Assembly (NCBI GenBank): GCA_963281255.1 | Contig: OY725489.1 | Span: 1,116,001 to 1,180,000, forward strand | Origin: Aphrocallistes beatrix | Taxonomy: Eukaryota > Porifera > Hexactinellida > Sceptrulophora > Aphrocallistidae | Reading direction: 5' to 3' | DNA length: 64,000 bases | In this document: positions 52,719 through 61,955 of the stretch, piece by piece | Position numbering within the stretch: position 1 is the first letter of the stretch | How the letters are laid out: every line of letters starts with the position of its first letter | Position numbers and translations under genes: made by a program | The notes under the pieces: model-generated | Told to the model about the DNA's origin: nothing | Seen by the model: the letters and a program-made list of their open reading frames with translations, nothing else | The model's database searches: none

Positions 52719-53879
52719 ATGCCATTTTTAAATTTTTATTCTGATTCAGATTCTGATAAATTACTGAAACATTTCATTGATATAATATCTTATTTGTATT
52801 ATCCATGTCAGGCATTATTATTGATATACGTACTTTCTTCCTGCATTTGGCTTTTCTATATAATTCGCAGATTTCATTCTCATTTAAAGGAGAAAAGACT
52901 CCTAGAAGCTAAGAGATCTTCGGGAATACTCTTAAACCCCATTGAACTAGATCACAAAATCTCATCTGTCAAATCAAAATTACTTCGTTTTTGGATATTC
53001 TTTATTTTCGTTTTTGTCGAACTCATCTTTGGGTTAGATCGAAATATTTGTGGGCCATTTGTTAGTCATCTTAGTCCCGGTTCCGTAAATCTCGGATATA
53101 ACTGCACTCTACAGGCCAATAGTTATCTCTCCCAATGATATGTTTTTGAACCAAGCTATTTTCTGAGAAATTTATTAGTTGTTCTTTCTCGATTTGCATA
53201 TTCTCTAATGATTTGGTTGTTCGGTATCACTCTTCTCAACTTAAGTCATGCAGCTTTAGAGCGAATTCATGCCAAGAAGATTATTATATATATATTGATT
53301 GTGTTTTTTATATATTTGATAATTGCTGTCGGAGCCATCATCCCATACACAAGCTTAGTTTTTGCAATGATTCAAAGCATAATGGACCAAATCATTTTCT
53401 TTATTCTGTTGTATATAGTGAGGAAGAAATTTTTTCCAGCTATGCACTCACGTGGTCGATTTGCATTACAAAATATAGACACTGAAAAGGAAAAACTCAT
53501 TGAAAGTCGCAAACAGAAAAGACTTTTGAAATTATACAAATATGTGATTGTTTTCTTCATGATAACATTTGAGATAAACATTCTCAGTGAACTAATATTC
53601 TACAATGGATACATTATATTGGAATCAATAAGTATGAATCCTTGCTGGTTTACTGTGACATATCAGTTGCCTGTGTTCAAATTGTCTGCTCCAACCGTCA
53701 GCATACTGTCGTACATCAGTCTTGGGTTCTTGGTCGGAATACAATTCATTAACATCATTATATTCTTCAATTTTACTTTAATGAGCCTCACGATTAACTG
53801 TGTCATCTCTTGGCCTCGTTTAAGACAGCAGTTTGCTATGAGAAACAAATCATATCGTTTTCATCAGAAGCGTTATTAA
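52719..53879 (+). pseudogene. 7TM family gene with a single in-frame TGA
   Basis: ATG 52719 (PFLNFYSDSDSD) opens a 386-codon frame interrupted only by TGA at 53136-53138, where relatives have TGG (LSQWYVL, outer loop 1). Everything else is intact: SSCIWLFYIIRRF, EAKRSSG, GYNCTLQ, SLMIWLFGITLLNLSHAAL, KKFFPAM, NPCWFTVTYQLPVF, tail RFHQKRY. TM2 outer end shows NICGPF with an extra Cys. Promoter intact. Either a very young pseudogene, a null allele, or a readthrough stop. Confidence 0.85.
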
Positions 53880-55390
53880 TCAGATAGTTACACTATGTGC
53901 TTTTGATACTTTTCTTGTTTTATTAATGTATCTACCTCACAATATGATTATTTGCTTCTTTCTTTATATTATTAATATGTTGTTGTATTCTAACATTTGA
54001 TATTTGTGGTTACTAATATTTGTTAAAGTATTAATGGTATTCACATTGTGCCTCAAAGGATTGATAATGGCAGGGATCAGAATTAAAGTAGTAGTTTCAC
54101 AGTAATGGTCCGACATGACCATCATAGTTTTGATATGCAGTTTAAAATCAAATTCAAATGGAATATAATCAGGAATGTTAGAAATTCATTAACACTAGTA
54201 TATTTCGCTGTTAGCTCCTAAAAACATCCCAATTGGATGGTATTATTCTGGTGCAGAGTAATAATGGTAAAGGTTTCTAAAGTCTGTTACGTAGATCCGT
54301 GAAATTTTTATGCAACATAACCATGGATGGTTTTGATTATGTTGAAACAGATTGAACCACAAAGTCATTTGAGTAAGTAAAACAAAATTTCACGATTCTA
54401 CGGATAATCTCAGGATTCTCCGCTACAAAACCATCCATGATTATGTAGTATAATAATCTCACGGATCTCTGATCTCATAAATCTACGCAACAGAGGTAAT
54501 AAAACTATAATACAACAGTACAATAACTTTGAATGAAAAATTTGACAAAATTCACAAAATCGAAACCTTGGTATAGCTTAATTCAAAAGTTATTCATTAT
54601 ATCAAAAAAAATGTCAGTAAACAGATTGACAGTACACGCCGATCATGACATAGGGCATCTCATATCCTAGGAGCTGCACTAAAAAGCCTCCAAAGGGTGC
54701 TTGATGGGTTTTTGATGATGAACTGCAAATTTCAGCCTAATTCTCGCCCGAAAGTGGACCTATACCCGTAATTACCCTAAAGTTCGATACGCACTATCTT
54801 CACTGCATGCTTGTGATTCATTGAATACTCTTTATTGTGACATATTTGCACTCTCCAGCTTGATACATATCTCACTCAATGGTATGTTTTAGAGTCAATA
54901 TTTTTACTACAACATCTTTAGTTTTGTAATTATTAATTAAATGAGTGAACCACGTGCGTACATATATTACACATATGAATAGTACATACAGTTCCACTAT
55001 AAAGCATCATTTCTAAATACTCTGCAAGACTTTTCATCGAGACAAATTAAACAATAGAATTGGTGCATACTTATGTATAAAAGGCGCTAGTACTCAATAT
55101 CTTAGAATATATTCAGGGAATATGAAGTTTAACTCGACCAAAATTAATTTTAGTATCATGAATTTTTCAACGTCTTCAGAAAATTCTAAAAAAAATACAA
55201 TTTTATTTACTACTTATAGATTCAACCAGGTAAAATTATATTTGAAATATAATATCTCTTTTATTCTTGAAATCATATTCTTTTATCACAATTCATTAAA
55301 AGCTACTATTATGTAATACTACACCAGAAGTTGTTATTACATTTTGTTAAGCTTCTCAATTTACTATTTAGTCTAAAATTTATTTTTCCA
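53880..55390. repeat. 3' block of 52719, paralogous to 32000-33235
   Basis: Same element order as after the 30837 pseudogene; at 54280-54480 the MITE-like segment is in the opposite orientation to that at 32240-32390. It contains the buried TYLTQWYVL-coding fragment (54850-54915). The end (55245-55260) is the empty site for the mariner at 48097. Confidence 0.7.
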
Positions 55391-55394
55391 TCTG

Positions 55395-55830
55395 CAACAT
55401 TTATGTTGCAATGATCCCTACGACATTAATTAACCATTTATCTCATATAAAAATGAACGACACTTATTAGAGTTAAGACTTTGAGTTAAGACTTTGTAGT
55501 CCACTTACAACACAGTGTAGTGATGGTCTGGCGTGTGACCAGTCTAGTTTTAGTTAGTTAACAATTATTATAACTTGTATATTCTATCTCATAATAGCAT
55601 CTAAACCTCACTTCTAATTGGATATAATTGTAATTCAAAATTGTAAAAATACTGTAAACATTTCCTTTCGCAGTTAGCCAGTAACAGTATCTCAATCAAT
55701 GCTATTCCGGTGCTGCAAAGAGGTGTTATAATAGTCACCATTCCACATATTTTAACATTATATAATATTCCATCACACATCTATTGAACCTTATGATCTA
55801 ATATTTTTCTACAATTTTCGTTGATTTATA
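55395..55830 (+). promoter_or_regulatory. Shared upstream module (before 56094)
   Basis: ACATTTATGTTGCAATGATC, AATGAACGACACTTATTAGA, GTGATGGTCTGGCGTGTGA, TTTCCTTTCGCAGTTAGCC and CTGCAAAGAGGTGTTATAAT occur in the family order. Confidence 0.6.
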
Positions 55831-56055
55831 TGAAAACATTACAGATTGTACAAGTATTTCATCCTCTATAATAAGTCAAAACAATTGAAATTTGCAAGAG
55901 TTCTCCACCTAATTAGTCTAAACTTTGTACAATGATACAATAGTAATTGCATTCTAGTAACATGATACAATATTATTCATCAACGAATTATATTTTTGTT
56001 AATTAATAATACTAATTGTGGATTCTTGTCTGAAATCTTTAGCTATGATTATTTG

Positions 56056-56065
56056 TATAAAAAGG
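56056..56065 (+). promoter_or_regulatory. TATA box of the 56094 gene
   Basis: TATAAAAAGG, 38 bases before the ATG; the 5' leader would be about 10 nt. Confidence 0.6.
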
Positions 56066-56093
56066 ATATTTTGAAAATAGACTCACTTTTAAA

Positions 56094-57266
56094 ATGGTTT
56101 TTCTAAACTTCAGCGATAATTCTGATTCTACTTACTCGGAGAAGGTTTTGATGGATATTATCAATTATTCGTATTATCCCGCTCAATTCTTCTTATTTTT
56201 ATACGTAGTTTCTTCCTGCATCTGGCTTTACTACGCGATTCGGAAAATCTATTTCCATCTAAAAGAGAAAAGAGTCCTAGAGGCTAAGAGATCTTCAGGA
56301 GCACTCTTATATGCCATAGAATTAGATAACAAAATCTCTTCTGCCAAATTAAAATTACTTCGTTATTGGATATTCGCTATTTTTGTTTCCGTTGAGATCA
56401 CCTTTGGGTTGAATGTGAATCTTTACGGAATCTTTAATATTCAGCTCACTCCTGTTTCAATAAATCTCGGACATAACTGTACTCTCCAGCCAGATACATA
56501 TCTCACTCAGTGGTATGTTTTAAAACCAGGATATGTTGTGATAAACTTATTTTGTGTCTTTTCTAACTTTTCATCTTCTCTAATGGTTTGGTTGTTCGGT
56601 GCTTCTCTCCTCAACCTAAGTCATGCAGCATTAGAACATATTTATGTGAGTAAGATCATCAAATATATCCTACTTGGTTTTTCTATAAATCTGATAATTG
56701 CTATCGGAACCATTGTCCCATACACAAGCTTAATTTTCACGATCACCGAAAGCATAATGGACCAAATCAGTTTGTTCATTGTGCTGTATATTGTAAGGAA
56801 GAAATTCTTCCCAGCTATGTATTCGCGTGCTAGATTTGCATTACAAAATTCATGCTCTGTTGGTCGTAGCCAGATAAGACTTCTGAAATTATATAAATAT
56901 GTTATTGCTTTCGTCATGATAACATTTGAGATAAGAATTCTAAAGGATCTAATATTCTACAACGGATTTATAGTATTCGAATCGATAAGCACTAATCCTT
57001 GTTGGTTTACTGTGACGTATCATTTTCCTGTGTTTCAATTACCTGCCCCAACTATCAACGTATTGGTCTACATTAGCATTTCCTTCTTGGTTATAGTAAG
57101 ATTTATTGACATGATTATCTACTTCAACTTCATCGTGATGAATTCCACTATTAATTGCATTTCCTCTTGGCCGATTCTAAAACAACAGTTTACTAAGAGG
57201 AACGTCGCCTATCGTTATCGCATTGGTTCTAGAGTGCCTCGTCAGAATGCACAAGCTAGTAATTAG
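56094..57266 (+). CDS. Seven-transmembrane family protein, intact
   Basis: 390 residues; reference member for topology: N-terminus outside (NFS glycosylation site, acidic SDNSDSTYSEK), TM1 30-49, basic loop 1 with EAKRSSG at 63-69, TM2 91-112, N128-C129-T in outer loop 1, TM3 146-170, LLNLSHAAL at 172-180, TM4 187-209, TM5 212-234, basic loop 3 235-267, TM6 268-288, C303 in NPCWFTVTYH, TM7 320-348, basic tail 349-390. C129 and C303 are the only cysteines conserved in outer loops and could form a disulfide. The tail is identical to that of 50102. Intact, with promoter and module. Ligand or activity unknown. Confidence 0.87.
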   Translation: MVFLNFSDNSDSTYSEKVLMDIINYSYYPAQFFLFLYVVSSCIWLYYAIRKIYFHLKEKRVLEAKRSSGALLYAIELDNKISSAKLKLLRYWIFAIFVSVEITFGLNVNLYGIFNIQLTPVSINLGHNCTLQPDTYLTQWYVLKPGYVVINLFCVFSNFSSSLMVWLFGASLLNLSHAALEHIYVSKIIKYILLGFSINLIIAIGTIVPYTSLIFTITESIMDQISLFIVLYIVRKKFFPAMYSRARFALQNSCSVGRSQIRLLKLYKYVIAFVMITFEIRILKDLIFYNGFIVFESISTNPCWFTVTYHFPVFQLPAPTINVLVYISISFLVIVRFIDMIIYFNFIVMNSTINCISSWPILKQQFTKRNVAYRYRIGSRVPRQNAQASN

Positions 57267-58481
57267 TTAGACTTTCTGTGTTCCTTATTTCTAAGTATTC
57301 TTGTTTGATTAATATTATCTATCTGTACGAAAACATGTGTTTTTTAAACTGGAGAATTTTATTTGGTTTTCTTTAACCGAGAATTTTATTTGGTTTTCGG
57401 TAACTGTTGTGTTCTAATAATTTGATATTTGTAGTGATATAATTTGGTAAAGTATTAATATAATTTACATTGGTTCTCAAAGAAAATAATGACTGGGATC
57501 AAAATATAAGTAATAATGTGTAATATTTCATGAATTACTTACTATAGATAAGGACTGGAAACGAACTAAACATTTTAGACCAAGGATAAATTAGAATTGC
57601 ATTAGGATAATGCATAACTGGCATAAAATCTTCAACTTTGTAGGAACAAGAAGCATGATATCAAAGTACACATATCCATTATCAAAATTATTATCATCAC
57701 ATTATTGAGCAATTAGCATATTTAGGACAAATTTTGCTCAGGTACAAGGTGTTTTCTAGAATTTTATAAATGGGAAGGAAAATCCAGGATTCAATTCGGG
57801 TTGGTCAAGAGTTAGCGAAACGAGTGATGGTAATGGGAGTTCTGGGGGTTGCCCTCCGGAAGAAAATGCAATAAATAGAAAAAGTGGTAAACCCCGGGTT
57901 AACTCAGACCCTCATATCTCATATAGTCACTCATCTAAAATAATTTTCAAATAGATGGGAGAGGTTCTGTTTTAACCAGTCACGGCTTTTAAGAGTTTAG
58001 ATTCCGATTTTTTTCCTTTGTTTACGATGTTTGAAGTAAAGATTCAAATTATCAATCAACAGAGATTGACTTACAATGGAATAACTAGGATTTCAGGGGT
58101 GTTGATTACGAATACACAATTAGAAAGCGTGTTGCAAATATTTTTTTCGAAAAGTTTTGTTTTTGAGCAAAGATTGATTGGGATAATATACGATAATATA
58201 TAATATTATTGCAACACTAATACGTGCAATAATGAAATAGAGATGACATATTATCTATCTTCTACTTCATTATCTCTCCATGATTATCCCAACAGTGAAT
58301 TTCTAATTTATAAATGTTTATATTATATCGTCATAATATATTTCATCTTCTTACAAGGTTTTAGTCAAAACCCGAGATATATGTCCCGCCGCTATCTTGT
58401 AATGTGATAGTAGGCCTAGAGTTGTACTAACTAGAATCTGAAATCGATATATTAGTCTCATTACGTATTGGACAATGCTTG

Positions 58482-58491
58482 TATATATAAA
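58482..58491 (+). promoter_or_regulatory. TATA box of the 58535 gene
   Basis: TATATATAAA, 53 bases before the ATG; no shared upstream module precedes this gene. Confidence 0.5.
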
Positions 58492-58534
58492 GATGTGCTA
58501 TATTTAATACACTGTACTTGTACTGAGTAGTGAA

Positions 58535-59698
58535 ATGGCATCTCTAAATTTTAGTCTTGACTCAGATTCGAATAACATGATGAAACATCTGATTGACAGA
58601 ATCAATTATTCTTATTTTCCAGGACATGTACTAGTATTTTTGTATGAACTTTCTTCTTGCATTTGGATTTTCTATGTGATTCGCAAACTTCACTTTCATC
58701 TAAGGGAGAAAAGAGTCCTAGAAGCCAAGAGATCTTCAGGAGCACTCTTAGATGCCGTAGAACTAGATAGAAAGATCCTCTCTGTCAAATTAACTTTATT
58801 TCGCTTTTGGTTATTCTCCATATTCTTAACAGTTGAAATTTTATTTGCTTTGAATCTATGGCTCTACGGAATATTTGTAAACAATCTCACTCCCGCTCGA
58901 GTAAATATCGGACATAATTTTACTCTACAACCAAATTCATTTCTCGCTCAGTGGTATGATTTAGAAGCAGGCTATTTCGTGATAAACTTGATGATCGTGG
59001 TTCAACGATTTTCAATTGCTCTAATAATCTGGCTGTTTGGTGCTTCTCTCCTCAACCTAAGTCACGCAGCACTAGATCGAATTCAAGTTAAGAAGGTTAT
59101 CAAATATATTTTAATTGGTATTTTCATAAATTTGGTACTTGCAGTCGGAACGATCGTCCCATACACAAGCATATTTTTCACCCTAATCCAAAGCTTAATG
59201 GACCAACTCAGTTTGTTCATCGTGATGTATATCGCTAAGAAGAAATTCTTTCCTGCTATGAAATTGCATGTCAGATTTAGCCTACAAAATGCATTCTCTA
59301 TTAATGAAATCCGCAAGCAAGGGAGACTTCTGAAGTTATATAAATACGTGATTGCTTTCTTCATGATAACATTTGAGATTAATATTCTCAATAAACTAAT
59401 ATTCTACAACGGATTGATAATCATTGAATCGATAAGTGCCAATCCTTGTTGGTTAACTGTGACGTATCAATTTCCCGTATTTAAATTGTCTGATTGGACC
59501 ATTACTATATTGTCCCACATTGGTCTTTGCTTCTTGATTGCAGTACGATTGATTGGTACCATTGTCTACTTTAACCTAATAATAATGAACGCCACTATTA
59601 TCTGCATCACCTCTTGGCCAATTTTAAAGCAGCTGTTTACTAAGAGACTCGTCGCCTATCGCTTTCGCATCGTCCAAGACGAATCTTCAGAATCGTAA
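58535..59698 (+). CDS. Seven-transmembrane family protein lacking the loop-1 cysteine
   Basis: 387 residues (MASLNFSLDSDSNNMMKH...), intronless, all seven segments and motifs present: SSCIWIFYVIRKLHFHLREK, EAKRSSG, SLLNLSHAAL, VPYTSIFF, KKKFFPAMKLHVRF, NPCWLTVTYQFPVF, tail RFRIVQDESSES. Outer loop 1 reads GHNFTLQPN: Phe replaces the Cys found in every other readable member, while the NxT sequon is kept. The acidic tail end (DESSES) also differs from the basic tails elsewhere. Its tail is duplicated as the fragment at 33812-33955 and its TM5 as the fragment at 52297. Probably a functionally diverged member. Confidence 0.84.
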   Translation: MASLNFSLDSDSNNMMKHLIDRINYSYFPGHVLVFLYELSSCIWIFYVIRKLHFHLREKRVLEAKRSSGALLDAVELDRKILSVKLTLFRFWLFSIFLTVEILFALNLWLYGIFVNNLTPARVNIGHNFTLQPNSFLAQWYDLEAGYFVINLMIVVQRFSIALIIWLFGASLLNLSHAALDRIQVKKVIKYILIGIFINLVLAVGTIVPYTSIFFTLIQSLMDQLSLFIVMYIAKKKFFPAMKLHVRFSLQNAFSINEIRKQGRLLKLYKYVIAFFMITFEINILNKLIFYNGLIIIESISANPCWLTVTYQFPVFKLSDWTITILSHIGLCFLIAVRLIGTIVYFNLIIMNATIICITSWPILKQLFTKRLVAYRFRIVQDESSES

Positions 59699-60390
59699 AA
59701 ACAGTAATTAAGTTTCACTCTGAAACTTTCTATTAAAATTATGTATCAATAATTACCTAACTCTACCACATAATATTAGTAGTTTTAACTGCATAAGTTT
59801 ATTTGTGCTCTATTGTTTGTATTGTTAATTGCAATATCCTAATATACATGTATTTGAAATGGTAATTCTTATTTTATGGACTTATTTTTATTACTTTCGG
59901 CATGGGTGGTCTAACATGTCCATTTATAGGACAAGATACGTGAAACTATCAAAACATTTATTATATTACAAGTGCACTTCGTTTGCTTGACCTGCGCAGT
60001 TTGCGGACACAAAGTGTCCGCAGAGTCGCCCTGTGGGCGCCTGGAGTTACTCAATCTAGCCTATTTTTGGAAATTGTTTACTTTATATAAATTTTGTAAA
60101 GAAAAGTAAACAAAAAAATTATCATATTGATCTGAAAATATAATATTCGAAATCTACACCCCGAAAACCCCATGTCAACTGTTGGAAGCCGAAATGCACT
60201 TTCGCTCTCCCTCCAATTTTAGGTTTTATTCCTACTTCGGTAATATTTTAGATCTTATTTCTACTTCACAGCTGCACTATCAGTCTTTGATGTTGATTGA
60301 CAATTTTTATTTGCCTTTGGAGTTCTAACAATTACACAGAACATCATTTTAGTGTTCTGGCTGCTTCATGTTGTTGACTATATCCATAGC
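59699..60390. other. Intergenic with Helitron 3' fragment
   Basis: 59699-59870 matches the downstream of the 33812 fragment (33956-34110). 59969-60190 is a Helitron 3' part on minus (ends AAGTGCACTT instead of AAGCGCGCTT). 60195-60270 is a partial GTAGGAATAAGACC array in reverse. No gene. Confidence 0.6.
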
Positions 60391-61470
60391 CATAGCCTAC
60401 TGTATATAAGGCCTCACAGTAACTTGCGGATTTGGGACTAGGGATGCGGAGGAAGACCGTTGAACCAATACATGAGCTGCCTTAAATCATTTACAAAGCA
60501 CAATAGAGCTTAGGAATGTATTATCAGCATATATAAATATGGTGTCAAAGTACCCATATCCATTGTTAAAAATTTGATTAGTCACCATATGGTTGCGCAA
60601 TAGGTTATATTTGTGACAAATTTGGTGATTTTCAGAGGCCGTTTAGGGGCACTTCTAAGTGTTTTTATTGTAAAATTTTTCGCATAGAACTGAGATGTGA
60701 ATGGGTTAATACGAAAAATTTGGAATTTTTTCATGGAATGTTGGTCATTCCAGTGTTGCCATGGAAACGTGTTTTGGTCAGTTGGCGTTATATCTTGAAA
60801 ACTGCAATGGCTACACATTCAAATGTAATTCCATTTGATAGCGAATATACTACTTCCTATTAAGTGATAATATAATTTCGACCTCTAAATTCAATAGTTT
60901 ATGAGATATTCGACAAATTATCAAATGTGACCAATATGGTACATTGTCGAATATCTCATAAACTATTGAATTTAGAGGTCGAAATTATATTATCACTTAA
61001 TAGGAAGTAGTATATTCGCTATCAAATGGAATTACATTTGAATGTATAGCCATTGCAGTTTTCAAGATATAACGCCAACTGACCAAAACACGTTTCCATA
61101 GCAACACTGGAATGTACCAACATTCCATGAAACAATTCCAAATTTTTCGTATTAACCCATTCACATCTCAGTTCTATGCGAAAAATTTTACAATAAAAAC
61201 ACTTAGAAGTGCCCCTAAACGGCCTCTGAAAATCACCAAATTTGTCACAAATATAACCTATTGCGCAACCATATGGTGACTAATCAAATTTTTAACAATG
61301 GATATGGGTACTTTGACACCATATTTATATATGCTGATAATACATTCCTAAGCTCTATTGTGCTTTGTAAATGATTTAAGGCAGCTCATGTATTAGTTCA
61401 ACGGTCTTCCTCCGCATCCCTAGTCCCAAATCCGCAAGTTACTGTGAGGCCTTATATACAGTAGGCTATG
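60391..61470. mobile_element. Foldback (palindromic) element FB3, near-perfect arms
   Basis: Each arm ~535 bp, mirrored about 60930, from CATAGCCTACTGTATATAAG to its reverse complement at 61451-61470; by eye only a few mismatches. Central words: CGAATATCTCATAAACTATT and a TTGAATTTAGAGGTCGAAAT stretch. A third, partial arm end follows at 61471-61530. No transposase ORF. Least diverged of the family, so the youngest or best converted. Confidence 0.85.
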
Positions 61471-61554
61471 CCATAGCCTACTATAAATAAGGCCTCAGAG
61501 TAACTTGCGGATTTGAGACTAGGGATGCGGAATTCACATATTATCACTTTCAAA

Positions 61555-61955
61555 GTGCGAAATTCGGAAGAAGCGCGCTTGTACACATTAATCGAGTTTT
61601 AATAGTAAGGATATATATATATCTCTGTAACGAATTGATTGAAGAAACTGCCGGGCGCAGAAAGCTTATTTTTAGCATGTGGGGGTCTTTTGGCTATGGC
61701 TCCAGTAAGTTCTGAGCTCAGAGCAAAATGTCGACTCATCATGGAATTATGACGTCATTGTCACATTTTTAAGTTAAGCAACATATTCGAGCATAACTTA
61801 GCCATTATAGGAGATAGAATACTGAAATTTTAATAGAACCTGCATACTAACATACCTCACATATGCTGCAACTATCAGAAAATGATGACTCATCACTTTG
61901 TTATGACGTCATCATTACACATCAAAAAATTTTAAAATTGACAAATTGGAAGTAA
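61555..61955 (+). mobile_element. Helitron pieces abutting the MULE ORF
   Basis: 61563-61578 is a Helitron 3' end (GAAGCGCGCTTG). 61590-61609 is an inverted copy of the H2/H3 5' terminus (CGAGTTTTAATAGTAAGGA). 61620-61946 is collinear with 28748-29085 of H2 (AGAAACTGCCGGGCGCAGAA, TTTTGGCTATGGCTCCAGTA, GTTATGACGTCATCATTAC). The match stops at GACAAATT (61946), ten bases before the ATG of the next ORF. Confidence 0.75.

Larger units (their letters stand above)
56010..58345. repeat. Direct duplication, copy 2
   Basis: Pair of 50010-52297. In this copy the tail continues into unique sequence and the intact gene at 58535, which is what copy 1 has lost. Confidence 0.9.

Noticed and set aside
20079..59698. 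Assignment of the 7TM family to insect gustatory receptors or class A GPCRs
   Set aside because: Similar size and segment count, but the diagnostic motifs (TYhhhhhQF in TM7; DRY; NPxxY) are absent, and charges suggest N-outside, opposite to gustatory receptors.
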